Notes under the pieces: model-generated | What the model was told of the DNA's origin: nothing | The model's input: the letters and a program-made list of their open reading frames with translations, nothing else | The model's database searches: none | In this document: piece after piece, positions 25,408 to 34,530 of the stretch | Layout of the letters: every line of letters starts with the position of its first letter | How positions within the stretch are numbered: position 1 is the first letter of the stretch | Made by a program: the position numbers and the translations under genes | Source of the DNA: Martelella sp. NC20 | GTDB taxonomy: Bacteria > Pseudomonadota > Alphaproteobacteria > Rhizobiales > Rhizobiaceae | DNA length: 64,000 bases | Assembly: GCF_013459645.1 (NCBI RefSeq) | Contig: NZ_CP054861.1 | Span: 1,352,001-1,416,000, forward strand | Direction: 5' to 3'

Positions 25408-26736
25408 CTACCAGCGCCGCTCGAAGCGGCGGCGGAGAATGACCGCGGTCAAATTCATCAGGATCAGGAACACCAGCAGCACGATGATCGCCGCCGAGGT
25501 GCGCTCGACGAAGGCGCGCTCGGCCTCGCCCGCCCACATGTAGATCTGCACCGGCAGCGCGGTCGAGGGATCGAGCGGGCTTGCCGGATAATCCGCGACG
25601 AAGGCGACCATGCCGATCAGCAGCAAGGGCGCTGTCTCGCCGAGCGCGCGGGCAAGGCCGATGATCGTGCCGGTCAGGATGCCGGGCATAGCGAGCGGCA
25701 GCACGTGGTGGAACACCGCCTGCATCTTCGAGGCGCCGACGCCGAGCGCTGCCGAGCGGATCGAGGGCGGCACCGCCTTGAGTGCGGCGCGGGTGGCGAT
25801 AATGATCGTCGGCAGCGTCATCAGCGTCAGCACAAGGCCGCCGACGAGGGCCGCCGAGCGCGGCAGGCCGAGGAAGCCGATGAACAGCGCCACGCCCAGA
25901 AGTCCGAAGACGATCGACGGCACGGCGGCGAGATTGTTGATATTGACCTCGATGACATCGGTGAACCGGTTCTTCGGCGCGAATTCCTCGAGATAGATCG
26001 CGGATGCCACGCCGAGCGGCAGCGACAACACCAGCACGATGCCCATCATGTAGAGCGTGCCGACGAAGGCGACGCCGATGCCCGCCGATTCCGGACGCGA
26101 GGAGGCGCCATGGGTGAAGAAGCCGGTGTTGAAGCTTTTGTGCAGCCGGCCCTCGGCCTTCAACTCCGCCATCCATGCGGCCTGCTGGTCGGAGACGCGA
26201 CGGCTGGCTTCCGGCATCGACAGGTCGATCTGGCCCTTGTTGGCGGAATCGATATCGGCGGCGGCAAGCAGCTTCACGTCGACGGTCTTGCCGATCACCG
26301 ACGGGTCGTCCATCACCACGTCACGCAGGTCGACGCGGGCCGAGCGCGAGACAAGCCGCATCGCCGCGCGCATTTCGGCGTCATTGGCGGGGTCGAGACC
26401 GAGCGTTTTCGCCAGCGCGTCCCCGACCAGAACCGGATAGTTTGCGATGAGCAGCAGCCGCGGATTTTCATCGCGCAGGCCGTCGGGGTCGACGACTGCT
26501 TCGCTAAACGTGATCGGCAGCGTGATCGTGGTCTGCTGGAACGCGGTGAAGCCCTTGCCGGCGACCGAAAACAGCAGTGCTGCCAGGAAAAACAGGCCGG
26601 CGGCGATCGCGAGGAAGCCGAACACCCGAAAACGCTTTTCCGCGCGGTGGCGGCGTTTCAACCCCTTGCGGCGGGTCTCGGTCACGTTGCGGCGGAAATC
26701 CTCCGCCTCGTTCGGATTGGTGAATGTCTCGCTCAT
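25408..26736 (-). CDS. pstA: Phosphate ABC transporter permease PstA
   Basis: A 442-residue permease. The extended N-terminal part (about 200 residues, with one membrane segment near residue 45 and a periplasmic region) is common in Rhizobiales PstA. The C-terminal transport domain carries the ATPase-contact EAA-type loop 'ALGVGASKMQAVFHHVLPLAMPGI', read as 'ALGVGASKMQAVFHHVLP' plus 'LAMPGI'. It pairs with PstC in the inner membrane. It overlaps the pstC stop by four bases. Confidence 0.95.
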   Translation of the reverse strand: MSETFTNPNEAEDFRRNVTETRRKGLKRRHRAEKRFRVFGFLAIAAGLFFLAALLFSVAGKGFTAFQQTTITLPITFSEAVVDPDGLRDENPRLLLIANYPVLVGDALAKTLGLDPANDAEMRAAMRLVSRSARVDLRDVVMDDPSVIGKTVDVKLLAAADIDSANKGQIDLSMPEASRRVSDQQAAWMAELKAEGRLHKSFNTGFFTHGASSRPESAGIGVAFVGTLYMMGIVLVLSLPLGVASAIYLEEFAPKNRFTDVIEVNINNLAAVPSIVFGLLGVALFIGFLGLPRSAALVGGLVLTLMTLPTIIIATRAALKAVPPSIRSAALGVGASKMQAVFHHVLPLAMPGILTGTIIGLARALGETAPLLLIGMVAFVADYPASPLDPSTALPVQIYMWAGEAERAFVERTSAAIIVLLVFLILMNLTAVILRRRFERRW

Positions 26737-28214
26737 GCGTACTGCTCCCGATATTTGCGCACGACATAGAGCGCGTAGACATTGAGGCAGAGCGTGATCA
26801 CGAACAGGGTCAGTCCGAGCGCGAAAGCCACCAGCGTCTGGGGCGTATTGAATTCGAGGTCGCCGGTGAGCTGGTTGACGATCTTGACCGTCACCGTCGT
26901 CATCGGCTCGAACGGATTGATCTGCAGATTGGCGGCGACGCCTGCGGCCAGCACCACGATCATGGTCTCGCCGATCGCGCGCGAGGCGGTCAGCAGCAGC
27001 GCGCCGACAATGCCGGGAAGGGCTGCCGGCAGCACCACGCGCTTGATGGTTTCCGATTGCGTGGCCCCGAGCCCGAGCGAGCCCTTGCGCAGGCTGTCGG
27101 GCACCGCGTTGATGATGTCGTCCGACAGCGAGGAGACGAACGGGATCAGCATGATGCCCATCACCAGGCCCGCCGTCAGCACCGACTGCGCCTCGATGAA
27201 ATTGCGGTAATCGCCGGTGAAAAGCCCGTTTAGCTCGACGGACAGGTCACGCAGCAGCGGGCCGACCGTCACCAGCGCGAAGAAGCCGTAGACGATGGTC
27301 GGAATGCCCGCCAGCACTTCCAGAAGCGGCTTGGCGATCGCGCGCAGGCGTCCGCTTGCATATTCCGACATGTAGATCGCGGCATAGAGCCCGACCGGCA
27401 CGGCAACCGCCATCGCCACCACCGAAATGTAGATCGTGCCGGCCAGAAGCGGGATCAGGCCGAACTGACCGGGTGAGCCGCTCTCGCCGGCGGCGGCGAA
27501 GCGCGGGTCCCAGACCGTGCCGAAGAAGAAATCCATCGGCGGAACCTGCGCAAAGAAGCGCAGCGATTCCGACAGCATCGACAGCACGATGCCGACGGTC
27601 GTCAGGATCGCGATGGTGGAGGCCAGCAGCAGGGCCGCCAGCACCACCTGCTCGACGCGGTTGCGGGCGTGAAATTGCGGTCTGACCGCGCGAAAGGCAA
27701 GCGCCAGCGAAACCAGCGCCACCGCCAGCACGGCGGCCGCCATCGCATAGCTGCTTTTCGCCGAAAGCGTGTTCATCCGCTCGGCCGATGCCAGCACGAA
27801 GGGCTGCGGACTGGAGGCCAGCGGGATGCCGCTTCTGGCGAGCACGGCGCGAAGCTGGCTGGAATCCTCGGCCACGCGTTCGCGCGCGCTGTCTGGAAGC
27901 TGGCGCAGGCCGTAGGCCACCGAGGTGACGGTGTTGAAGGTCAGGCTCTGGGCCGAGGCCGGCTGTTGCTTCACGCTTTCGGGAAAACCCTCACGGATTT
28001 CCCCGCCGATCAGAAGCGGGCTCGCCACCATCCACACCGCCGTCAGCAGCATCGCGGGAATAACGGTTGCGATCGTCACGAAAGATGCGTGATGGCTGGG
28101 CCGGGAATTGATCCGCCCGGCATCCGCCAGCGCATAGGCTTTGGCGCGGGCCGCGAAGAAGCCGCCTGCGCCAAACAGCACGATAAGCGCCAGTATGATC
28201 AAAAACACATGCAT
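26733..28214 (-). CDS. pstC: Phosphate ABC transporter permease PstC
   Basis: A permease of about 493 residues with N-terminal extension and six-helix transport domain. The EAA-type loop 'GLGATQSETIKRVVLPAALPG' region ('LGATQSETIKRVVLPAALPG') and 'YMSEYASGRLRAIAKPLLEVL' are recognisable. I choose the ATG at 28214, whose product starts at once with a membrane helix ('HVFLIILALIVLFGAGG'); the longer GTG frame from 28256 begins inside a hairpin and adds a hydrophilic stretch. It is separated from pstS by 70 bases with two hairpins. Confidence 0.93.
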   Translation of the reverse strand: MHVFLIILALIVLFGAGGFFAARAKAYALADAGRINSRPSHHASFVTIATVIPAMLLTAVWMVASPLLIGGEIREGFPESVKQQPASAQSLTFNTVTSVAYGLRQLPDSARERVAEDSSQLRAVLARSGIPLASSPQPFVLASAERMNTLSAKSSYAMAAAVLAVALVSLALAFRAVRPQFHARNRVEQVVLAALLLASTIAILTTVGIVLSMLSESLRFFAQVPPMDFFFGTVWDPRFAAAGESGSPGQFGLIPLLAGTIYISVVAMAVAVPVGLYAAIYMSEYASGRLRAIAKPLLEVLAGIPTIVYGFFALVTVGPLLRDLSVELNGLFTGDYRNFIEAQSVLTAGLVMGIMLIPFVSSLSDDIINAVPDSLRKGSLGLGATQSETIKRVVLPAALPGIVGALLLTASRAIGETMIVVLAAGVAANLQINPFEPMTTVTVKIVNQLTGDLEFNTPQTLVAFALGLTLFVITLCLNVYALYVVRKYREQYA

Positions 28215-28227
28215 ATCCGGACCATCC

Positions 28228-28263
28228 GGGGCGTGCGGCCCCTTTTTTCCCGCCACCGGCGGG
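28228..28263 (-). other. Two intercistronic hairpins between pstS and pstC
   Basis: On the plus strand CCCGCC (28249-28254) pairs with GGCGGG (28258-28263) over ACC, and GGGGC (28228-28232) pairs with GCCCC (28238-28242). Read in operon direction they follow the pstS stop directly. There is no T run in that direction, so they look like processing or attenuation structures that favour pstS expression over the permease genes. Confidence 0.55.
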
Positions 28264-28284
28264 ACTTGTCATTCACATCGGGCG

Positions 28285-29328
28285 TTACTGCGTCTGCTGT
28301 AGCATCACGCCCTTTTCGAAAGCGGCCTCGGTTGCCGCCCTTTCGGCCTTTGAGGCCGGCACCAGGCCGTATTCGGCGAGCGGCCCGTAAGGCCCGGCCA
28401 TATCGTCGGACAGGAAGAAGTCGACATATTCCTGCAACCCCGCAATCGCGCCGACATGGGCCAGCTTGACGTAGAAATAGAGCGGTCGCGACACCGGGTA
28501 TTCGCCGGAGCCGACGGTTGCGAGCGTCGGCGTGACGCCGTCGATGGTCGCCACGTTCAGCTTGTCGGCGTTGTTGTCATAGAAGGAGAGGCCGAAGACG
28601 CCGAGCGCGGAGCGGTTGGCGGCGACCCGCGCCAGCGTCTCGGTATAATCGCCGTCGATACCGGGCGCGCGGCCATCCTTGCGCACGGCGATGCACTTGC
28701 TCTCGCCCTGCTTCTCCCCGAATTCCCCCGTGAGAAATTCGACCGCGCCCGCCTCCTCGCAACCGACCGCCAGCACCTTTTCCTCGAACACTTCGCGGGT
28801 GCCGTGCTTTTCGCCGGGAATATAGGCGGTGATCTCGCTGTCGGGGAGCGCCGGATTGACTTGCGCCCAGCGGGTATAGGGGTTTTCCACCAGCTTGCCG
28901 TCGATCACCAGTTCGGCGGCGAGCGCGTGATAGAGGTCGAGCGGCGTCAGCGCCATCTGCTCCATTGCGGCATCGGTCGCAAACACGATGCCGTCGTAGC
29001 CGAACACGATCTCGGCAATGCCGGTGACGCCATTCTTCGCGCAGTTTTCGCGTTCGCCCGGCCGGATCGGCCGCGAGGAATTGGCGATATCGATGGTGCG
29101 CGGTCCGACGCCCTTGCAGAATTCCTTGAGCCCCGCCGACGAGCCGCCCGATTCCACGATCGGCGTCCGGTAGTCGGGAAAGATCTCGCCGAAGGTCTCG
29201 GCCACGATCTTGGCATAGGGCAGCACGGTGGAGGAGCCCGCGATCTGGATCTGGCTGCGCGCGAGCGCCGGCGCGGAAAAGGCAAGCGCTGCGGCGAGCG
29301 TGACGATCGGCAGGATGAATGACGTCAT
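28285..29328 (-). CDS. pstS: Phosphate ABC transporter periplasmic binding protein
   Basis: A 347-residue phosphate-binding protein. A signal peptide ending 'LAFSAPALA' (about residue 23) leads to the PstS phosphate-binding motif 'IAGSSTVLPYAKIVAETFGE' and 'ESGGSSAGLKEFCKG', with 'IANSSRPIRPGE' after it, the pattern of the longer PstS subfamily with a substrate-binding 'SSA' loop. It delivers phosphate to PstCA. A Pho box lies 55-83 bases upstream, so this gene starts the main induced transcript. Confidence 0.96.
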   Translation of the reverse strand: MTSFILPIVTLAAALAFSAPALARSQIQIAGSSTVLPYAKIVAETFGEIFPDYRTPIVESGGSSAGLKEFCKGVGPRTIDIANSSRPIRPGERENCAKNGVTGIAEIVFGYDGIVFATDAAMEQMALTPLDLYHALAAELVIDGKLVENPYTRWAQVNPALPDSEITAYIPGEKHGTREVFEEKVLAVGCEEAGAVEFLTGEFGEKQGESKCIAVRKDGRAPGIDGDYTETLARVAANRSALGVFGLSFYDNNADKLNVATIDGVTPTLATVGSGEYPVSRPLYFYVKLAHVGAIAGLQEYVDFFLSDDMAGPYGPLAEYGLVPASKAERAATEAAFEKGVMLQQTQ

Positions 29329-29382
29329 GGCTGGGTTCGCCTCTTGCGGCTTTGCGGCGCCCTCTCCGGGCTGCCCCGTTTT

Positions 29383-29411
29383 ATGTCATTTTTATTTCAG
29401 TTTTATGACAG
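29383..29411 (-). promoter_or_regulatory. Pho box upstream of pstS (PhoB binding site)
   Basis: Read on the minus strand, CTGTCATAAAACTGAAAT (29411 down to 29394) matches the PhoB consensus of two 7-base units spaced 11 bases apart, CTGTCAT then CTGAAAT. A third unit, ATGACAT, follows at the same 11-base step (29389 down to 29383). It sits between the phoR stop and the pstS start and would drive pstSCAB-phoU-phoB in phosphate starvation. Confidence 0.85.
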
Positions 29412-29455
29412 TCTATCTCTATGAAAATAATAATATTTTCATATCGGACGAGCGA

Positions 29456-30700
29456 TCAGAACCGGACGGTGAAAGTCGTGCCCTGGCCGACTTCGGATTT
29501 GACCGTAAGCCGGGCGCGATGGCGGGTCAGGATATGCTTGACGATTGCCAGGCCAAGGCCGGTGCCTTTCTTGGAACGGCTGTCGGCGACCGAGACGCGG
29601 TAGAAGCGTTCGGTGAGTCGCGGCACGTGTTCGGAGGGGATGCCGGGGCCGTGATCGACCACCGAAACTTCAGCGCCGGAGGGCGACAGCGGTTTGAGAT
29701 AGACCTCGACCTTGCCGCCCTCGGAGCCGTATTTGCAGGCGTTTTCGATCAGGTTTTCGAACACTTCCACCAGTTCGTCCTTGTCGCCGTTCACCGTCAC
29801 CGGTTCCTCGGGCATGAACAGATGGATCGAAACCTCCAGATCCTCGGCCAGCGGCAGCAGGCTGTCGCGGACATGGCCGAGCAGGGCGTTGAGCGTGACC
29901 GTCTGGTCCGGCGGCAGATGCGCCTTGGCCTCCAGCCGCGACAGGCTCATCAGATCGTCGACCAGCCGGCTCATACGGGTTGCCTGATCGAGCATGATCG
30001 GCAGAAACCGCTCCTGCGCCTTCACATCGTGCTTTGCGGGTCCCTGAAGCGTCTCGATATAACCGCGCAGCGAGGCAAGCGGGGTGCGCAATTCGTGGCT
30101 GGCATTGGCAACGAAATCCGAGCGCATCCGATCGATCCGCCGGGCCTCGGAGACATCGCGCAGCACCAGCATGAAAATCGGGTTTTCGGCATCGGAAACC
30201 GGGGCGCTGCGCACCAGATAGACGCGTTCGGAGGGCAGGCGCTCGGAATATTCGATCTGGTTGGATCGGCCGTTGGCCAGCGTATCGCGGATGATGTCGA
30301 GCACGCCCGGCGCGCGCATGCGCGCCGAGATATGGGAGCCGAGCGGGAATTTTCCGAACGTGTCGCTTGCCGAGCGGTTCTGGAACAGCACCGTGCCGTC
30401 GGGCCCCAGAAGATAGATCGCAAGGTCGATCTCCTCGAGAAGGCGGGGAAGATCGCCGAAATCAAGAGCGAGGGCGGTCTCCGCACTATCCGGAACAGTC
30501 TCCTCCGCCGTCTCCGTCCGGGGACGGATGCCGGCAATGGCGGCGATGCAGATGATGGCCCAGGCGAAGACGACCGCGAAGGCCGGCAGCGCGCCATCAT
30601 AGAGCGCAAGCAGCGCCACCGCCGTCGCCGCGATCAACACGAACCGTGCCGCGGCCGTGCGTGACGCAATGCCGCTCAGAATGCCTTCCACACGGTTCAC
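29456..30700 (-). CDS. phoR: Phosphate regulon sensor histidine kinase PhoR
   Basis: A 414-residue sensor kinase: two N-terminal membrane segments (about residues 20-57), a PAS domain (about 85-185), then the HisKA domain with phospho-acceptor His202 in 'FVANASHELRTPLAS', and HATPase motifs 'NLIENACKYG' (N box), 'DHGPGIPSE' (G1) and 'GTGLGLAIVKHIL' (G2). It phosphorylates PhoB when phosphate is scarce and is held in check by the Pst system and PhoU. The gene precedes pstS on the same strand, but the Pho box between them suggests separate basal expression. Confidence 0.96.
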   Translation of the reverse strand: MNRVEGILSGIASRTAAARFVLIAATAVALLALYDGALPAFAVVFAWAIICIAAIAGIRPRTETAEETVPDSAETALALDFGDLPRLLEEIDLAIYLLGPDGTVLFQNRSASDTFGKFPLGSHISARMRAPGVLDIIRDTLANGRSNQIEYSERLPSERVYLVRSAPVSDAENPIFMLVLRDVSEARRIDRMRSDFVANASHELRTPLASLRGYIETLQGPAKHDVKAQERFLPIMLDQATRMSRLVDDLMSLSRLEAKAHLPPDQTVTLNALLGHVRDSLLPLAEDLEVSIHLFMPEEPVTVNGDKDELVEVFENLIENACKYGSEGGKVEVYLKPLSPSGAEVSVVDHGPGIPSEHVPRLTERFYRVSVADSRSKKGTGLGLAIVKHILTRHRARLTVKSEVGQGTTFTVRF

Positions 30701-30847
30701 CTGATACTCCCGAAATCTCCTGAACTGCGCTTACTATACGCATTTTGTAACAGGAATATTCAGGACGGGAAAATAATCGCGTGGACTCGGATGGCGGGGC
30801 CTGACTGCAAATGACGGAGCCGTACGGTTTTCGAGAGCCTTGCCGCC

Positions 30848-31056
30848 AACAATCTCTCCCCTTGAGGGAGAGATGCCCCGATAGGGGCAGAGAGGGGTGA
30901 AGCCTTTCCGAGAGCACAGAATTTGCGGCTTATGCCCATTGCCCCTCACTGTCGCTTTCGCGACATCTCTCCCCTCCGGGGCGAGAAGATTTGCGGGCTG
31001 TGCGGCGAAGCCATATGCGATTGCCCTGCCTCAGGGGGAGAGATTATGGGCTGAAG
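30848..31056. repeat. Mosaic palindromic intergenic repeat, family R1, copy b
   Basis: Blocks 'tctccccttgagggagag', 'gccccgataggggc', 'cctcactgtcgctttcgcga' and 'ctcccctccggggcgaga', ending 'gggggagagattatgggctga', share most of copy a at 3200-3575 in the same orientation. It fills most of the space between the phoR start and the end of the Baeyer-Villiger gene; no gene is seen from 30701 to 31136. Confidence 0.85.
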
Positions 31057-31136
31057 CGTTAGAGGAACGGAAGATCGTCCGAAACCCGTCTAAGCCGGAC
31101 AGGCGTCGGGCGATCCCGTGTTTCCGGCGACCGGTC

Positions 31137-32752
31137 TCAGCCGACCACAAACCCGCGATAGTCATCATCGCGGATGGCGTTCATTTCGGTCATGTAATTG
31201 CCCATGCCGCCCATGTACCACATCGAGGTTCTGGGCTTGCCGGGGATATTGGCGCCGTTGATCCAGCTGTCGGTGACCTGGAACAGCGTGCCGGCCATGC
31301 CTTCCTGGCACACCCGCACCCAGCCGTCCTGGGCCTCTTTGCTGGTCTCGATGATGCCGTTGCCCTGTTCGGCCTTTTCGATCAGGTCGCACAGGAAATC
31401 GACCTGCCACTCATGCACCAGCGGTTGGCTGGTGAACGGGCTGAAGGGGCCGAACACCATCAGCAGGTTCGGGAAATCGACGATCGACATGCCGGCATAG
31501 GCGCGCGGGCCTTGCCTCCAGGCGTCCTCCAGGCGTCCTTCAGGCGGACGCCGTTGCGGCCGATCGTGTCGATCTTCAGGTAATTGCCGGTCATCGCGTC
31601 GAAGCCGGTCGCCATGATCACGACGTCGAGTTCCAGTTCCTTCCCGCCGACGATCAGCCCGTTTTCGGTGTAGCGTTCGATCGGCTCGGCCTTGACGTCG
31701 TGCAGCGTGACATTGTCGCGGTTATAGGTCTCGTAGTAGTCGTCGGCGGCCAGCGGACGCTTGGCGTAATAGTCGCGCGGGGTGAGCTTGCGGGCGACTT
31801 CCGGGTCCTTGACGATGGCGTCGATCTTCGACCTGATGAAGTCGGTCGCCGTCTTGTTGGCCTCGGCGGTCACCGGGATATCGGAGAAGGTTTCAAGCAG
31901 GAAGCTGAAGCCATTGCCCTTTTTCCAGGCCTTTTCGTAAACGCGTTGCCGCTCCTCCTCGTCGACATCAAGGGCGGAGACGGTGCTCTCGTCGAAGCCG
32001 AAAACCGCCGCGGTGCTCAGCGCCCAGTCGCGGAAGCCGTGAGGATCGGCCTTGATCTTCTCGCGCGTTTCCGCCGGGAACGGGCCGATGCCGAGCGGCA
32101 CCACCCATTGCGCGGTGCGCTGCAGCACATGCAGATGGCCGACCTTGTCCGCCAGCGCGGTGATGATCTGGATGCCGGTCGAGCCGGTGCCGACCACGCC
32201 GACGCGCTTGCCTTCGAGATCGGGTGCTTCGTCCGGCCATTTCGAGGCGAGCAGCACTTCGCCCCTGAATTTGTCCTGGTCCGGAAACTGCGGGGCATAG
32301 GAGGAGGACAGCAGGCCGACGGCCTCGATCACATATTTGGCCCTGATGGTGTCGCCACCCACCGTGGTCAGGTGCCAGCGGCCCTCGTCCTCGTTCCATT
32401 CGGCGCGGGCGATGCGGGTGTTGAAATGGATCGAGCGCTTGAGATCGTGCTTGTCGGCGACCGCGTTCAGATAGTTCAGCACTTCCGGCTGCTTGGCATA
32501 GCGCTCCGACCATTCCCAGTTCTGAAACATATCGAGGTCGAAGGAATAGGTATAGACGGTCGATTCGGTATCGACGCGGCAGCCGGGATAGCGGTTCCAG
32601 TACCAGGTGCCGCCGACGCCGCCGGCGTCATCGAAGGCTTCCGCGTTCATGCCGAGCACATTGCGCGTCCGGTGAAGCGCATAGAGCCCGCCGACGCCCG
32701 CGCCGATGATGGCGACATCAAGCTCACGCTGATTGTGCGATACCGCGTTCAT
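31137..32752 (-). pseudogene. Type I Baeyer-Villiger monooxygenase, frameshifted by an 11-bp duplication
   Basis: A flavin monooxygenase of the cyclohexanone-monooxygenase type, which inserts oxygen beside a ketone to give an ester or lactone using NADPH and O2. FAD motif 'IIGAGVGG' (17-22), fingerprint 'GGTWYWNRYPGCRVD' (47-61) and NADPH motif 'GTGSTGIQI' are present. The second fingerprint FxGxxxHxxxWP reads 'FRGEVLLASKWP' (162-173), with Leu168 for the usual His. After 'RNGVRLKDAW' the frame is lost; the last part continues in another frame ('PRAYAGMSIVDFPNLLMVFG'). Removing one 11-bp unit restores 'LKDAWRQGPRAYAGMS'. The ATG at 32752 has GGGAGG upstream. Probably inactive unless corrected or a sequencing error. 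Confidence 0.88.
31515..31539. repeat. 11-bp tandem duplication inside the monooxygenase gene
   Basis: TCCAGGCGTCC occurs twice without a gap (31517-31527 and 31528-31538), and the 11-base period extends two bases left and one right. Since 11 is not a multiple of three it shifts the frame of the Baeyer-Villiger gene; a single copy would keep the frame open across both parts. Confidence 0.9.
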
Positions 32753-32910
32753 TATAAAACCTCCCATTCTCGTCAAATTCCGCGGCGGCAAGCCGTCCGC
32801 CGGTCACTATCCTGAAGCCGAGCCCTGCGGGTCCGGCGCGTGGTCTGAAACAGGCGTCTCACGGGCACAGTAAAATCGCGCCGCCGGCCTCCTCTTAACA
32901 CACTCATATG

Positions 32911-32925
32911 GTATTACGGTATTAT
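32911..32925. promoter_or_regulatory. Operator-like site A upstream of the monooxygenase gene
   Basis: GTATTACGGTATTAT, a variant of the palindrome GTATTACNGTAATAC, lies about 160 bases upstream of the Baeyer-Villiger start in the divergent control region. Its exact reverse complement is site B; partial copies C and D lie beside the GntR regulator and the hydrolase gene. Most likely bound by the FCD-type GntR regulator of this cluster. Confidence 0.65.
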
Positions 32926-32974
32926 CGTCAATCAGCCCGATGACGCAAAACACTCTTGTCATGATCATATTCCT

Positions 32975-32989
32975 ATAATACCGTAATAC
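32975..32989. promoter_or_regulatory. Operator-like site B upstream of the aldehyde dehydrogenase gene
   Basis: ATAATACCGTAATAC is the perfect 15-base reverse complement of site A and lies 56 bases upstream of the aldehyde dehydrogenase ATG. The two sites are 64 bases apart centre to centre, close to six helical turns, so regulator molecules on A and B could face the same side of the DNA. Confidence 0.65.
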
Positions 32990-33045
32990 GAACATATTAA
33001 GGTAACAGGCAGCCCCCAGCGCCGTATCATCAAGGATCGCATGAC

Positions 33046-34530
33046 ATGAACAAGCAAAGCCCGGGCCCGCTACCGACGACTCATGACGCTCTGATGCCGG
33101 ACCGCAGGCTCTATATCGGCGGCGCCTGGGTGGAGGGGCCGTCGGACTTCCAGGTGATCAACCCGGCAAACGGCCGGCCAGTCGCCGTCGTGTCGCATGC
33201 AAGCTCTGCCGAAGCGCTCCGCGCGCTTGACGCCGCGGCCGCGGCCCAACCCGGCTGGGCAAAGGTGTCGCCGCGCGCGCGCGCCAATCTGATGCACAAG
33301 GCCTACCGGCTGATGATCGAGCGCGAAGAAGCGTTCACCAAGATCATGACGCTGGAAAGCGGCAAGCCGCTGACGGAATCGCGGGCGGAATTCCTGCTTT
33401 CGGCCGATTTCCTGCTGTGGTTCGCGGAGCAGAGCGCCCATCTGCATGGCTCCTATTCCGACAGTTCCAATGGCGATTTCAGGGTGGTGGTCAAGCACCA
33501 GCCGATCGGTCCCTGCCTGCTGATCACGCCCTGGAACTTCCCGCTGCTGATGATCGTGCGCAAGGCGGGCGCCGCGCTCGCCGCCGGCTGCGCCACGATC
33601 ACCAAGACCGCGCAGGAAACCCCGCTGACGGGCGCTCTGTTTGCCGAGGTGCTCCACGATGCGGGCTTTCCGCCGGGCGTCGTCAATCTGCTGCACACGA
33701 CGAAATCCTCCGGCGTCTCCGAGCCGCTGCTGACGGACAGGCGGCTGCGCAAGGTCTCGTTCACCGGTTCCACAGGGGTGGGAAGCCTGCTGATGGAGCA
33801 GGGCGCGCGCAATATCCTCAACTGTTCGATGGAGCTTGGCGGCGACGGGCCGTTCATCGTGCTCGATGATGCCGATATCGATCTCGCCGTCGAGCAGGCG
33901 ATCATCTGCAAGTTCCGCAATGCCGGTCAGGCCTGCGTTGCCGCCAACCGGATCATCGTCGACAGAAGGGTGGAGGCCGAATTCACCGAGAAATTCGTCG
34001 CCAAGGTCAAGGCGCTGAAGGTTGGCGACGGCATGGAGGCGGTCGATGTCGGGCCGATGATCTCGGCAAAACAGCGCGACCGGCTGAGCGAGACCCTGAA
34101 GCAGCTCACCGATGCCGGCGGGCAATTGATGGCCGGCGGCAAGGCGATTGCGGGCGAGGGCTATTTCTTCGAGCCGACGGTGGTGCGCTTCGAAGGTCGC
34201 AACGAGGTGATGTGCTCGAACGAGCTGTTCGCGCCGATTGCCGCCATCTTTTCGGTCGATGGTCCGGAAACGGCGCTCTCCTTTGCCAATGAAAGCGATT
34301 TCGGCCTGGCGTCCTATGTGTTTACAAGGGATCTGTCGCGGGCGCTGACCTTCGGCGAGCGGCTGGAATTCGGCATGGTCGGCATCAATCGCGGCATCAT
34401 GGCCGATCCGAAGGCGCCGTTCGGCGGCACCAAGGCTTCGGGGATAGGACGCGAGGCCGGGCAGGAGGGGATCTATGAATTCATGGAGGCAAAATACATG
34501 GCAGTCACGGTCAACGAGGCGCTGAGCTGA
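33046..34530 (+). CDS. NAD(P)-dependent aldehyde dehydrogenase (succinate-semialdehyde dehydrogenase family)
   Basis: A 494-residue aldehyde dehydrogenase of the GabD-like group. Cofactor region 'ITPWNFPLLMIVRKAGAAL', 'FTGSTGVGSLL', general base Glu in 'MELGGDGPFIV' and nucleophile Cys in 'NAGQACVAANR' are all present; the first motif has 'GGDGP' where most relatives have 'GGNAP'. In this cluster it would oxidise an omega-oxo acid to a dicarboxylate. It opens a two-gene operon, overlapping the next gene by one base (TGATG). Confidence 0.93.
   Translation: MNKQSPGPLPTTHDALMPDRRLYIGGAWVEGPSDFQVINPANGRPVAVVSHASSAEALRALDAAAAAQPGWAKVSPRARANLMHKAYRLMIEREEAFTKIMTLESGKPLTESRAEFLLSADFLLWFAEQSAHLHGSYSDSSNGDFRVVVKHQPIGPCLLITPWNFPLLMIVRKAGAALAAGCATITKTAQETPLTGALFAEVLHDAGFPPGVVNLLHTTKSSGVSEPLLTDRRLRKVSFTGSTGVGSLLMEQGARNILNCSMELGGDGPFIVLDDADIDLAVEQAIICKFRNAGQACVAANRIIVDRRVEAEFTEKFVAKVKALKVGDGMEAVDVGPMISAKQRDRLSETLKQLTDAGGQLMAGGKAIAGEGYFFEPTVVRFEGRNEVMCSNELFAPIAAIFSVDGPETALSFANESDFGLASYVFTRDLSRALTFGERLEFGMVGINRGIMADPKAPFGGTKASGIGREAGQEGIYEFMEAKYMAVTVNEALS

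Noticed and set aside
24739..26769. Plus-strand open frame of 676 codons opposite pstB and pstA
   Set aside because: It is antisense to two clearly recognised genes, is rich in His, Arg, Asp and Gly as expected from reading high-GC codons on the other strand, and matches no known family.
30745..30775. A Pho box in front of phoR
   Set aside because: On the minus strand CTGAATATTCCTGTTAC contains two CTG-starting units, but they are 10 bases apart rather than 11 and fit the consensus poorly.
31137..31490. A separate 117-residue gene for the C-terminal monooxygenase part
   Set aside because: Its sequence continues the upstream reading frame once one copy of the 11-bp duplication is removed, and it has no ribosome site of its own; it is the tail of a frameshifted gene.
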